DNA of 64,000 nt. Source: Pseudomonas sp. MH9.2 (GTDB taxonomy: Bacteria; Pseudomonadota; Gammaproteobacteria; Pseudomonadales; Pseudomonadaceae). The DNA lies in NCBI RefSeq assembly GCF_034353875.1, contig NZ_CP133784.1, positions 930,001-994,000 of the forward strand, read 5' to 3'. Under the pieces are notes generated by a model. It made no database searches, was not told the DNA's origin, and saw only the letters and a program-made list of their open reading frames with translations. The position numbers and the translations under genes are program-made. Shown piece after piece: positions 1 through 10,085 of this stretch (within the stretch, counting starts at the first letter, position 1; every line of letters begins with the position of its first letter).

Positions 1-815
1 TCGATAAACACATCGCCCTCGATGACTTTCAGGCCCAGGCGAGTTTGCGCCAGCTCGATCAACGACAAGCGAGTAATACCAGGGAGTACCGAAGGTGACT
101 TCGGTGTCACGAACTCATCATTGCGCGTAATAGCGAAGAAGTTGGCAGACCCCACTTCTTCAATTTTCGAATGGGTTAGGGGGTCCAAGTAAATGCAGTC
201 GGCGAAGTTATGCTTCTTGGCTTCTGAATTGGGCATCAGGCTCGCGGCGTAGTTACCGCCCACTTTGGCGGCCCCGGTACCATTGGGTGCAGCCCGGTCA
301 TAGCTGGAAATCACGAAGTTGTTCGGTTTCAAGCCGCCTTTGAAGTAGGCGCCCACCGGCATGCAGAAGATCGAGAAAATGAACTCCGGTGCCGTACGCA
401 CGCCAATGTTATCGCCAACCCCGATGATGAAGGGGCGCAGGTATAGCGCTCCGCCTGTGCCATAGGGGGGGATGAAGCGCTCGTTGGCGCGCACGACTTG
501 CTTGCAGGCTTCAATGAAGACATCAGAAGGAACAGGAGGCATCAGCAACCTGGCACAGCTGCGCTGCATGCGTAGCGCGTTCTGGTCGGGGCGGAACAGA
601 TTGATCGACCCGTCCTTGCAGCGATACGCCTTGAGCCCTTCGAAGCACTGCTGACCGTAGTGAAGGGCTGTCGAGCCTTCGCTGATGTGCAACACGTTGT
701 CTTCTGTCAGGGTGCCTTCCTGCCAGGCACCGTTGCGCCAGTAAGACAAATAGCGCAGATCTGTCTTGATGTAATCGAATCCCAGCTTGTCCCACTTTAT
801 GCTTTCGTAACCCAT
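1..815 (-). CDS. ilvE: Branched-chain amino acid aminotransferase, 3' end cut by window edge
   Basis: A PLP-dependent class IV aminotransferase that interconverts leucine, isoleucine and valine with their 2-oxo acids in the cytoplasm. Translation from the ATG at 815 begins MGYESIKWDKLGFDYIKTD and continues through YLSYWRNGAWQEG, HYGQQCFEGLKAY and KVGGNYAASL, all typical of the long form (about 340 residues) found in Pseudomonas. About 271 codons are inside the window and the C-terminus lies off the left edge. A GAGGG ribosome site lies just before the start. The gene is divergent from the ATPase operon across a 381-base gap. The AAK.GGNYAAS segment contains the expected PLP lysine. The family call is firm; the ilvE symbol assumes no paralogue elsewhere. 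Confidence 0.9.
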   Translation of the reverse strand, partial: MGYESIKWDKLGFDYIKTDLRYLSYWRNGAWQEGTLTEDNVLHISEGSTALHYGQQCFEGLKAYRCKDGSINLFRPDQNALRMQRSCARLLMPPVPSDVFIEACKQVVRANERFIPPYGTGGALYLRPFIIGVGDNIGVRTAPEFIFSIFCMPVGAYFKGGLKPNNFVISSYDRAAPNGTGAAKVGGNYAASLMPNSEAKKHNFADCIYLDPLTHSKIEEVGSANFFAITRNDEFVTPKSPSVLPGITRLSLIELAQTRLGLKVIEGDVFI

Positions 816-1000
816 GACACCCTCGATCATTTAACAACGCCTGAACACCCCAGGCTTCTGACATCGTGCTGATGCGAACAACAATACTTTATTCACGCAT
901 TTATCGCAGCCTGAACGAAAATACTCTTGTTTTTTTACCGCCTGTCGGGAGGCCGAATTCAAGCCTGACCGAACGCCAGCCGGTCGAACGTTGAGCGACG

Positions 1001-1027
1001 TCCACCGGGTGCCCGGTGGATATTTTT
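1001..1027 (+). promoter_or_regulatory. Palindrome with trailing T-run upstream of atpD
   Basis: Positions 1001-1020 form a perfect inverted repeat with 9-base arms (TCCACCGGG and CCCGGTGGA, two bases between), followed by TATTTTT. Read as RNA on the + strand this looks like an intrinsic terminator or attenuator about 170 bases before atpD. Read as DNA it could be an operator for the N-ATPase promoter. The sequence alone does not decide between these. Confidence 0.45.
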
Positions 1028-1044
1028 CGCCCGATCCTTGATCA

Positions 1045-1085
1045 GGGTCTATGCACCCTGGATTTATTGGGGCCAATATAGACCC
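1045..1085. promoter_or_regulatory. 8-base inverted repeat upstream of atpD
   Basis: GGGTCTAT (1045-1052) is matched by its reverse complement ATAGACCC (1078-1085), with 25 bases between. It lies about 110-150 bases before the atpD start, where a regulator or an mRNA leader structure could act. Its function is unknown. Confidence 0.35.
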
Positions 1086-1187
1086 TTACTGGGTTATCTG
1101 GGGAATTGCGCACGCGGCAAGAAATGCCCAGCGCAGCCTTTCAGAATGAGATTTCCCGGTGCCCTACTCGGCTGACAACGGAAATAA

Positions 1188-3007
<1,820 letters not shown>

Positions 3008-3015
<8 letters not shown>

Positions 3016-3343
3016 CCGCGAAGAAAAGAAGCCCGCCAAGGGCAAGGCGTTCAGCGAGCAGATCGGTGTTAAAGCAGCGCGCAAGCTCAAGGCGCAGCGC
3101 CAAGTTAATCAAACGGTCTGGTCCGGTCTTGGCATGATGGGCCTGATCGGCTGGTCGGTGACCCTCCCGACGCTGCTCGGCGCCGCGTTGGGTTTTTGGC
3201 TAGATAAGCACTATCCAGGCAGCCACTCGTGGACACTTGCGCTGCTGGCTCTGGGGCTAGGCCTCGGTTGCTTCAATGCATGGCATTGGGTTGCCAAAGA
3301 AGGTCGGGAAATTCGCGATCAGGAGTCTGATAAGGATGAGTGA
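3008..3343 (+). CDS. atpQ: N-ATPase accessory membrane protein AtpQ (AtpI/AtpZ-like)
   Basis: Small membrane protein of 111 residues with a charged N-terminus (MSDREEKKPAKGKAF) and two hydrophobic segments, around LIGWSVTLPTLLGAALGFWL and LALLALGLGLGCFNAW. This is the two-helix plan of AtpQ, which sits between atpC and atpR in N-ATPase operons and resembles AtpI/AtpZ assembly proteins. The start at 3008 overlaps the atpC stop by eight bases. A role in rotor or F0 assembly is inferred from the family and position. Confidence 0.85.
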
Positions 3344-3635
3344 CATGTTGAGTCTGGTCCCGGCATTTGCGGTGGGCGTTGTGCTCGGTGCGTTCTTTTT
3401 CGGTGGCCTTTGGTGGACGGTTCGTCAGGCAGCGTCATCGCGTTGGGCAGCGCTCTGGTTTTTCGCCAGCCTGCTCCTGCGAACCGGCGTAGTGCTGGTC
3501 GGTTTCTATTTTGCCTGCGACGGTGACTGGCAGCGCTGGCTGGTCGCGTTGCTCGGGTTTACCGTGGCCCGCTTTTTTGTTACGCGACTGACTCGGCCAA
3601 CCCTGCCTTTCGCGGAGGACAGCCATGCACCTTAG
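3336..3635 (+). CDS. atpR: N-ATPase membrane protein AtpR
   Basis: Very hydrophobic protein of 99 residues with three likely membrane helices (LVPAFAVGVVLGAFFFGGLW; WAALWFFASLLLRTGVVLVG; WLVALLGFTVARFFVTRL). Two arginines lie inside helices (LLLRTG and FTVARFF). From memory of the family, such arginines are proposed to contact the ion-binding glutamates of the c subunit. AtpR is known only from N-ATPase operons, so it is diagnostic here. The gene overlaps the end of atpQ by eight bases and the start of atpB by eleven. Confidence 0.88.
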   Translation: MSDMLSLVPAFAVGVVLGAFFFGGLWWTVRQAASSRWAALWFFASLLLRTGVVLVGFYFACDGDWQRWLVALLGFTVARFFVTRLTRPTLPFAEDSHAP

Positions 3636-4326
3636 CCCGGACGACGTCATTTTCTGGCAATACGGCTTTTTCAAGATCAACGCCACTATCGCCTTTACAT
3701 GGGCGCTGATGCTATTCCTCGCGCTGGGTTCAAAACTGGTGACCCGCCGGCTGTCCCGTGGATTGGAGCGCAGCGGCTGGCAGAATTTGCTGGAAATCAT
3801 CGTCACCGGCATTACCACGCAGTTAGGTGAGGTTGGCCTCCTCCAGCCACGTAAATACCTTGGATTTGTCGGGACGCTGTTTCTGTTTGTGGCGAGTGCC
3901 ACTTTATTTACGATCGTGCCTGGGTATGAGCCACCCACCGGATCGCTGTCGACGACAACTGCGTTGGCAATCTGCGTGTTTATCGCAGTGCCCCTGTTTG
4001 GCATCGCCGATTGCGGTCTGGGCGAGTACTTGCGCGCCTATACGAAGCCAACATTCATCATGCTGCCCTTCAACATCGTCAGCGAACTCTCGCGCACGTT
4101 GGCACTGGCTGCCCGTCTGTTTGGCAACATGATGAGCGGCACGATGATCCTCGCCATCCTGCTAACCATCACCCCCTTCCTCTTTCCCATTGCCCTCAGT
4201 GCGCTTGGGTTATTGACCGGCATGGTTCAGGCCTACATTTTCAGCATTCTGGCAGCGGTTTACATCGCGGCAGCGACACGATCACGCCCGCCCGCGCCAG
4301 ACCCCGTATCCGACTCGACAACTTGA
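3625..4326 (+). CDS. atpB: N-type ATPase F0 subunit a
   Basis: Stator membrane subunit a, 233 residues, which carries the ion half-channels. The key arginine facing the c ring is R164 in ALAARLFGNMMSG. The polar helix before it, FNIVSELSRTLAL, is also typical. Several long hydrophobic segments are visible, for example FVGTLFLFVASATLFTIV and ILAILLTITPFLFPIAL. The start at 3625 lies inside the end of atpR, with a GGAGG seven bases upstream. It is shorter than the housekeeping a subunit (about 270-290), as usual for the alternate F1F0 type. Confidence 0.93.
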   Translation: MHLSPDDVIFWQYGFFKINATIAFTWALMLFLALGSKLVTRRLSRGLERSGWQNLLEIIVTGITTQLGEVGLLQPRKYLGFVGTLFLFVASATLFTIVPGYEPPTGSLSTTTALAICVFIAVPLFGIADCGLGEYLRAYTKPTFIMLPFNIVSELSRTLALAARLFGNMMSGTMILAILLTITPFLFPIALSALGLLTGMVQAYIFSILAAVYIAAATRSRPPAPDPVSDSTT

Positions 4327-4344
4327 ACTCAGGAAGGAATTACC

Positions 4345-4626
4345 ATGGATAGCATGACGATTATTGCAGTGGTTTCCATCATCACTGCAGGGCTGACCAT
4401 CGCCATCGGCAGTATTGGCCCCGCACTTGGCGAAGGACGCGCAGTGGCGACGGCGTTAACGTCGTTGGCGCAACAACCCGATGCTGCCGCGACCATTACC
4501 CGAACGCTGTTTGTTGGCCTGGCCATGGTCGAGTCGGTGGCGATCTACTGCTTCGTGGTGTCGATGATTCTTCTGTTCGCCAATCCGTTCTGGAATCACG
4601 CCATCGCCCAGGTCGCCGGAAAATAG
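4345..4626 (+). CDS. atpE: N-type ATPase F0 subunit c (rotor ring)
   Basis: Rotor subunit of 93 residues forming a two-helix hairpin. Helix 2 has the ion-binding carboxylate E63 in LAMVESVAIYCF, with S64 and Y68. Helix 1 has a second carboxylate, E30, in GPALGEGRA, where classical Na+ rotors have glutamine. The threonine that helps hold Na+ water in Ilyobacter c (T67) is valine here. Two carboxylates per subunit are known from N-type rings; the Burkholderia pseudomallei N-type ring was reported as c17 and proton-specific. Ion choice here cannot be settled from sequence alone. AAGGAAGG precedes the start. Confidence 0.94.
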   Translation: MDSMTIIAVVSIITAGLTIAIGSIGPALGEGRAVATALTSLAQQPDAAATITRTLFVGLAMVESVAIYCFVVSMILLFANPFWNHAIAQVAGK

Positions 4627-4629
4627 ATC

Positions 4630-5448
4630 ATGCTCATCGACTGGTTCACTGTCGGCGCTCAAGCGCTCAACTTTCTCATCCTGATGTGGTTGTTGAAGCG
4701 CTTCCTTTATCACCCGATCCTTGCGGCTATCGATGCGCGAGAGCAGCGTATTGCGGCGCAATTGGCGGATGCCGAGGCGAAAGAAGCCGAGGCCAACAAG
4801 GAGCGCGATGAGTTTCTGCAAAAAAACGCGATGTTCGACAAGGAACGGGCTGCGCTGTTGCAACAGGCAACAGCCGCGGCGAATGTAGAGCGCCAGCGCC
4901 TTCTCGATGACGCACGTCAGGCCGCCACGGCCTTGAGTGCCAAACATCTGGAAAACCTGCAGAGCGAAGCTCGCCGCCTGCATGACGAACTGGGGCGGCG
5001 CACTCAGAAAGAAGTTTTTGCCATTGCTCGCAAGACCCTGAAAGACTTGGCCGGGACGACCCTGGAAGAGCGCATGGTCGACACCTTCGTCAACCGTCTG
5101 AGTACGTTGAGCGCTGAGGAAAAGCAAGGCTTGATGGTAGCGCTAAAGGCATCGGCAGAACCGGTCATCGTGCGTAGCGCTTTCGAGTTACCAGAGGCGC
5201 AACGCACTACCACGCAAGCAGCCATCAACACGCTCCTGGCAGTGAGCGCTGACGTTCACTTCGAGACCGCCCCGGACTTGGTGAGCGGTATCGAACTCAG
5301 CGCAGCCGGGCAAAAGGTAGCCTGGAGTATCGCGGAGTATCTGGCGGCCATGGAAAAGGGCATCAGCGAACTGCTGGAAACGACGGAGCAGGTCTACGCC
5401 CGGACGGAGGTGAAGGCCCCCCTCCTGAAAGAAGGGCAAGTCACATGA
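4630..5448 (+). CDS. atpF: N-type ATPase F0 subunit b with delta-like C-terminus
   Basis: Peripheral-stalk protein of 272 residues, far longer than an ordinary b subunit (about 156). Residues 1-25 are the membrane anchor ([20 protein letters not shown]). About 40-150 form a charged coiled coil. From about residue 175 the text changes: [14 protein letters not shown] and [20 protein letters not shown] resemble the C-terminal domain of delta/OSCP (SA..L...Q and GG...R.GD.V.D.S). The operon has no separate atpH, so this protein probably does both jobs. It begins three bases after atpE and overlaps atpA by four. Confidence 0.9.
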   Translation: MLIDWFTVGAQALNFLILMWLLKRFLYHPILAAIDAREQRIAAQLADAEAKEAEANKERDEFLQKNAMFDKERAALLQQATAAANVERQRLLDDARQAATALSAKHLENLQSEARRLHDELGRRTQKEVFAIARKTLKDLAGTTLEERMVDTFVNRLSTLSAEEKQGLMVALKASAEPVIVRSAFELPEAQRTTTQAAINTLLAVSADVHFETAPDLVSGIELSAAGQKVAWSIAEYLAAMEKGISELLETTEQVYARTEVKAPLLKEGQVT

Positions 5449-6992
5449 GCATCGAGCGCCTTCAGGATGTCTTTGCGACTGCCTTTACTGTCATGGGTGA
5501 AGCGCGGGAAGGCTTTGTCCATCAGTTGAAGACAACAGAAGTCGGTCGGGTCACCAGCATTGCGTCTGGCATCGCCAAGGTCTCCGGATTGCCCGGTGTC
5601 GGCTTCGAGGAACTGGTGAAGTTCCCAGGCGATATCCATGGCATCGCCTTCAATATCGACGAGAACGAAATCGGCGTCGTGCTGCTCGGTGACTACTCGC
5701 AACTGCACGCTGGCGATGAGGTCGAGCGCTGCGGGCATGTGGTGGACGTACCGGTCGGCGATGGCCTGATCGGTCGTATCGTCGACCCTACGGGTCAGCC
5801 ACTGGACGGCCTTGGGCCCCTTTTGTCCAGCGCCCGGCTGCCGATTGAGCGGCCAGCAGCGCACATCATGGATCGGGCACCGGTTACCGCCCCCCTGCAA
5901 ACCGGCATCAAGGTGATTGACGCACTGATCCCGGTCGGACGCGGTCAGCGCGAGCTGATCCTGGGTGATCGGCAAACCGGCAAAACCGCGATTGCCCTGG
6001 AGACCATCCTCAATCAGCACGATCAGAATGTTCTGTGCGTGTACTGCTCCATCGGCCAACGTGCCTCCGGCGTCGCCAAAGTGATCGCTACCCTGCGTGA
6101 ACAAGGTGCGCTGGCGTATACCGTGGTAGTGGTCACCGAAGGCAACGATCCGCCAGGCCTCGCCTACATTGCGCCGTATGCTGCGACCAGCATTGCCGAG
6201 TACTTCATGGAGCAGGGACGCGACGTTCTGCTGGTCTACGACGACCTGACCCACCACGCTCGCGCCTACCGTGAACTCTCTCTGCTGCTGCGCAGGCCAC
6301 CCGGTCGCGAGGCGTTCCCTGGCGATATTTTTTACATTCACTCGCGCTTACTGGAGCGTGCGACTCATTTGCGCCCCGAGCTCGGCGGTGGTTCCCTGAC
6401 GGCTTTACCCATCATCGAAACCGAAGCACAGGACATTTCCGCCTACATCCCGACGAATCTGATCTCCATAACCGACGGGCAGATCTACCTCTCTCCAGCG
6501 CTCTTCGAACTCGGCGTGCTGCCGGCAGTCGATGTCGGCAAATCGGTTTCCCGCGTGGGCGGCAAGGCGCAACGGGGCGTCTATCGAGCCGTGGCCGGCG
6601 ACCTCAAACTGGCCTATGCCCAGTTCGAGGAGCTTGAAACTTTTTCCCGTTTCGGCGCCCGGCTCGATGAAGACTCTCGCCAACTGATCGCGCATGGACT
6701 GCGGATCCGGGCCTGTCTCAAACAACAGGAATTCGCACCGTTGTCGGTGCCCGAGCAAATTGCGGTTCTGCTGGCGTTGACCGCGGGATGCTTCGATAAA
6801 GTGCCGCTTGAACAGATGGTCCAGGCCGAGCAGGCAGTGTGTGAGGCTACAGGGGCCATCCCGGTCGAGGTCAGATCACGTTTCAATGGAGATGAGAAAC
6901 TGAGTGACGCCGACCGGGCTGCGATTATTCAGATCGCGCGCAATGCCTTGGCGCACTTGCAAGCCCCGGCAGACTCCGGGAGTGCGCCGTGA
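5445..6992 (+). CDS. atpA: N-type ATPase F1 subunit alpha
   Basis: Non-catalytic alpha subunit of 515 residues. The nucleotide site GDRQTGKT is at 174-181, preceded by [17 protein letters not shown]. Further signatures are [15 protein letters not shown] and the [22 protein letters not shown] segment. The C-terminal helical domain includes [21 protein letters not shown] overlaps the atpF stop (ATGA), and the next gene starts inside its own TGA. The N-terminus is complete. Confidence 0.95.
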   Translation: MSIERLQDVFATAFTVMGEAREGFVHQLKTTEVGRVTSIASGIAKVSGLPGVGFEELVKFPGDIHGIAFNIDENEIGVVLLGDYSQLHAGDEVERCGHVVDVPVGDGLIGRIVDPTGQPLDGLGPLLSSARLPIERPAAHIMDRAPVTAPLQTGIKVIDALIPVGRGQRELILGDRQTGKTAIALETILNQHDQNVLCVYCSIGQRASGVAKVIATLREQGALAYTVVVVTEGNDPPGLAYIAPYAATSIAEYFMEQGRDVLLVYDDLTHHARAYRELSLLLRRPPGREAFPGDIFYIHSRLLERATHLRPELGGGSLTALPIIETEAQDISAYIPTNLISITDGQIYLSPALFELGVLPAVDVGKSVSRVGGKAQRGVYRAVAGDLKLAYAQFEELETFSRFGARLDEDSRQLIAHGLRIRACLKQQEFAPLSVPEQIAVLLALTAGCFDKVPLEQMVQAEQAVCEATGAIPVEVRSRFNGDEKLSDADRAAIIQIARNALAHLQAPADSGSAP

Positions 6993-7867
6993 GCGACACC
7001 CCCGCCAACCTGCGTCGTAAAATCACCGGTGCCGCAGACCTCGAATCCGTTGTGCGCACAATGAAAGCAATGGCGGCATCGAACATCGGTCAGTATGAAA
7101 ACGCGGTCAGCTCACTGAATGATTACTATCGCACTGTACAGTTGGGCCTGATGGCCTGTTTCCAGCGCCAGGCGACCGCCGACCAAGGGGGCGTACAGAA
7201 AAAGAAGGAAGGGATTGGGGTTATCGTCTTCGGTTCCGACCAGGGATTGGTCGGCCAATTCAACGATGTTCTGGTCGAGTTCGTCATCGATGCGCTAGGC
7301 AAACTGCCAGGAGATAAAAGAGTCTGGGCGGTCGGCGAACGTATTCAGTCACGCCTGACAGACAGCGATTTACACTTGGGCCAAAGCTTCGTTCTGCCCA
7401 GTTCCATCACTGCGATTACACCTCTGGTCGGGCAGATTTTGCTCGAAATGCAAACCCGCCGCGAACAGGGCGAGATCTCTCAGGTGTACCTGTTCCACAA
7501 CCGTCCACAGTCAGGTGCGATTTATGCACCCGTAAGCCAGCGACTATTGCCGCTGGACGAAACGTGGCGGCGTAATCTGGCAGCCAATCACTGGCCGTCC
7601 AAAAATCGACCCGAAGTGATGAATGGCACAGACCAAACCCTCCCGGCGCTAATCCGCGAGTATCTTTTTGTCTCACTGTTTCGAGCCTGCGCCGAATCGC
7701 TGGCCAGCGAAAATGCCAGCCGTCTTGCGGCCATGCAGCGCGCCGAGAAAAACATCGGCGAGCTGTTGGAGGATCTCAACCGGGACTTCCATCGTCTGCG
7801 CCAAAGCGCTATTGACGAAGAGTTATTTGATGTCATTTCAGGCTTTGAAGCGCTGAGCAAGTCTTGA
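6989..7867 (+). CDS. atpG: N-type ATPase F1 subunit gamma
   Basis: Central rotor shaft subunit, 292 residues, starting with GTG at 6989 that overlaps the atpA stop. The N-terminal helix [20 protein letters not shown] and the C-terminal helix region [20 protein letters not shown] with E-L-F-D-V-I-SG are the expected coiled-coil ends. The internal [14 protein letters not shown] matches the conserved gamma motif SDRGLCG.FN. It is the last gene of the ATPase operon; a 135-base gap follows before the CBS gene. Confidence 0.93.
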   Translation: MSDTPANLRRKITGAADLESVVRTMKAMAASNIGQYENAVSSLNDYYRTVQLGLMACFQRQATADQGGVQKKKEGIGVIVFGSDQGLVGQFNDVLVEFVIDALGKLPGDKRVWAVGERIQSRLTDSDLHLGQSFVLPSSITAITPLVGQILLEMQTRREQGEISQVYLFHNRPQSGAIYAPVSQRLLPLDETWRRNLAANHWPSKNRPEVMNGTDQTLPALIREYLFVSLFRACAESLASENASRLAAMQRAEKNIGELLEDLNRDFHRLRQSAIDEELFDVISGFEALSKS

Positions 7868-8002
7868 GAGCAGCCCGGATGACGTTTTCCCGTCGTGTGC
7901 ATGCCGTTTTAGTCCTTGCCCTGCAAGCTTCTCTCTACGATTCTGTATGACCCTGTCAGGCCGGTTCGCGGCCACCCCAAAAACAACACTGGAGAGGCTC
8001 GC

Positions 8003-8443
8003 ATGAAGACCGTTGCGCAACTGCTGAAGTTGAAAGCCAAGCAAAACCAGCAAGTTCACACCATCGCCCCTGACCAAAAGGTTCTGGAAGCGCTCAAGGT
8101 GATGGCCGATAAAAATGTCGGTGCTCTACCCGTGATGGAGAACGGCCAGGTGGTAGGCGTTATCAGCGAGCGCGACTATGCGCGCAAGGTCATCCTCCAG
8201 GGACGGTCCTCGGAAGGCACGTCCGTCAGCGAGATCATGAGTACGCCTGTATTGACCGTGGATTCGCATCAAAGCATCGACACCTGCATGGGCATCATGA
8301 CCGATAGACACCTGCGCCACTTGCCGGTTGTCGAAGACGGAAAACTGCTGGGTTTGCTGTCCATTGGCGACCTGGTTAAAGAAGCCATTGCCGAGCAGGC
8401 TGACCTGATACAGCAACTGGAGCAGTACATTCGCGGTGATTAA
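8003..8443 (+). CDS. CBS-domain pair protein
   Basis: Soluble protein of 146 residues made almost entirely of two CBS domains. The first is around HTIAPDQKVLEALKVMADKN through GVISERDYARKV, the second around STPVLTVDSHQSIDTCMG through LLGLLSIGDLVKEAI. CBS pairs bind adenosine nucleotides or NAD-type ligands and report energy state. The ATG at 8003 has GGAGAGG seven bases upstream; a longer frame upstream lacks a ribosome site. It lies between the N-ATPase and a sirtuin, which suggests energy sensing but proves nothing. The closest named relatives would be stand-alone Pseudomonas CBS proteins of unknown partner. Confidence 0.9.
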   Translation: MKTVAQLLKLKAKQNQQVHTIAPDQKVLEALKVMADKNVGALPVMENGQVVGVISERDYARKVILQGRSSEGTSVSEIMSTPVLTVDSHQSIDTCMGIMTDRHLRHLPVVEDGKLLGLLSIGDLVKEAIAEQADLIQQLEQYIRGD

Positions 8444-8467
8444 GCTGACCTTATCGGAGATTTCAAC

Positions 8468-9310
8468 ATGATCGATAGGCAGGTCAGCGACCGTCTCGAG
8501 ATGCTCTACCAACTGATGGTCAACAAGCCGTTTTTGGTCCTGACGGGCGCGGGCATCAGCACCCCGTCCGGTATTCCGGACTACCGTGACAGCGAGGGTG
8601 TCCGTCGAGGCAAAGCCCCCATGATGTACCAGGAGTTTCTCAGTACGCCGGCAGCGCGTCGGCGCTATTGGGCCCGTGCGATGCTGGGCTGGCCACGCAT
8701 CCGGCAAGCTCGGCCAAACGCTGCCCATGAAGCGCTGGCAACGTTGCAAACGAAGCAGCTTATCGCCGGACTCATCACCCAAAACGTCGACACGCTGCAT
8801 GATCAGGCGGGCAGTCACGAAGTGATTGAGCTGCATGGCAGCCTGCACCGGGTGGTGTGCCTGGATTGCGACCAGCGTGCTGATCGTCAGACGATCCAGC
8901 TCGTCATGGAAGCGGAAAACCCCTACCTGTCGGGGGTCGATGCCACCCAGGCACCCGACGGCGATACGCTGCTGGACCGGGCCTTCGAAGCGCGCTTCCA
9001 GATCCCCCGCTGCCCTTCCTGCAGCGGTGAGCGGTTAAAACCGGACGTGGTTTTTTTTGGCGAAAACGTCGCCCAGGCCACCGCAGCCAAGGCCACACAG
9101 CATGTCGAGCAGGCACAAGGATTGCTGGTGGTGGGCTCTTCGTTGATGGCCTACTCGGCCTTTCGCTTGTGCCGCGCGATGGCTGAACAGCACAAGCCGC
9201 TGATCGCTATCAACTTCGGCAAAACCCGCGCTGACGATTTTCTGGACCTGAAAATCGAAGCGTCCTGCGAACAGCTATTGCCCCTACTGGTTGAGCGCTT
9301 GAGGGATTGA
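8468..9310 (+). CDS. Sir2-family NAD-dependent protein deacylase
   Basis: Sirtuin of 280 residues that would remove acyl groups from protein lysines using NAD. It shows GAGIS.PSGIPDYR for NAD, TQNVD followed by HGSLHRVVCL with the catalytic histidine in ELHGS, and four zinc cysteines in CLDC and CPSC. PDVVFFGENV and VVGSSLMAYSA complete the Rossmann signature. The form resembles class II (SIRT4-like) bacterial sirtuins rather than E. coli CobB. It follows the CBS gene by 24 bases, with CGGAG at good spacing, and is probably co-transcribed. Confidence 0.92.
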   Translation: MIDRQVSDRLEMLYQLMVNKPFLVLTGAGISTPSGIPDYRDSEGVRRGKAPMMYQEFLSTPAARRRYWARAMLGWPRIRQARPNAAHEALATLQTKQLIAGLITQNVDTLHDQAGSHEVIELHGSLHRVVCLDCDQRADRQTIQLVMEAENPYLSGVDATQAPDGDTLLDRAFEARFQIPRCPSCSGERLKPDVVFFGENVAQATAAKATQHVEQAQGLLVVGSSLMAYSAFRLCRAMAEQHKPLIAINFGKTRADDFLDLKIEASCEQLLPLLVERLRD

Positions 9311-9315
9311 GGCAT

Positions 9316-9341
9316 CGCTGGCGGTCGAGGATTCGCCAGCG
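9316..9341 (+). terminator. Hairpin after the sirtuin gene
   Basis: CGCTGGCG and CGCCAGCG form a perfect 8-base stem with a 10-base loop six bases after the sirtuin stop. No T-run follows, so it may only stabilise the transcript end rather than terminate. Confidence 0.35.
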
Positions 9342-9391
9342 TGTATCGACAGTCAGGCTTAGCCCATCATTGAATAAGACGAGAAGTGAAC

Positions 9392-9925
9392 ATGAACCCC
9401 ATTCCGATCGTGCGTGATGCCTGCGAAGACGACATGTCAGCGGTGCAGAGCATCTACGCGCAGCACGTCATCGGCGGTATCGCCAGCTTTGAACTGGAAG
9501 CCCCCAGCGTGGCTCAAATGATCGACCGGCGCGCCGATGTTCTAGCAAAAGGGTTGCCATATCTGGTCGCAGAACTGGCTGGAGAGGTGGTCGGTTATGG
9601 CTACGCAACACTTTACCGACCGCGTCCTGCCTACCGCTTTACAGTCGAGGATTCGGTCTATGTCCGCGACGGATTGGGAGGCCACGGCATTGGCCTGACA
9701 TTGCTCGGCGAACTCATTGATCGCTGTATTCGAGGCGATTGGCGGCAGATGATCGCGATCATCGGCGATAGCCAAAACCATGCATCAATTCGTTTGCATG
9801 AGCGGCTCGGCTTCCATCGGGTAGGCGTCTTTGAGTCGGTCGGCTTCAAGCATGGTCGTTGGGTTGATACAGTGCTGATGCAGCGTTCGCTGGGCGACGG
9901 CTCACTGAGTCTGCCGCCGGTTTAA
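9392..9925 (+). CDS. GNAT N-acetyltransferase, phosphinothricin acetyltransferase-like
   Basis: Acetyl-CoA-dependent N-acetyltransferase of 177 residues. The order of parts (RDACEDDMSAVQSIYAQHV at the start, GYGYATLYRPRPAYRFTVED, VRDGLGGHGIGLTLL as the acetyl-CoA loop, ASIRLHERLGFHRVGVFESV) matches the PAT/MddA group, which acetylates phosphinothricin, methionine sulfoximine or related amino acids. The ATG at 9392 is chosen because GAGAAG lies before it; an in-frame GTG is at 9386. It follows the sirtuin on the same strand. The substrate here is unproven. Confidence 0.85.
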   Translation: MNPIPIVRDACEDDMSAVQSIYAQHVIGGIASFELEAPSVAQMIDRRADVLAKGLPYLVAELAGEVVGYGYATLYRPRPAYRFTVEDSVYVRDGLGGHGIGLTLLGELIDRCIRGDWRQMIAIIGDSQNHASIRLHERLGFHRVGVFESVGFKHGRWVDTVLMQRSLGDGSLSLPPV

Positions 9926-10085
9926 AACGATTGCCTTGGGCAAATAAGGGATGAGTATCGACCGCTTCAATCTGAGCTAAAGTTCCAGCAGCATCCCCGC
10001 CTGGTCAACTGCCCAAGGAAGCCTCAACGCGATTGATCTGCTTAGTACCTCCCCTGCTGGCGGCGTTGGTGCCTGACGGCATACC

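Noticed and set aside
9934..10018. 9-base inverted repeat CCTTGGGCA/TGCCCAAGG with a 67-base spacer between the GNAT and norR genes
   Set aside because: The spacer is long and no T-run or conserved element supports a function.
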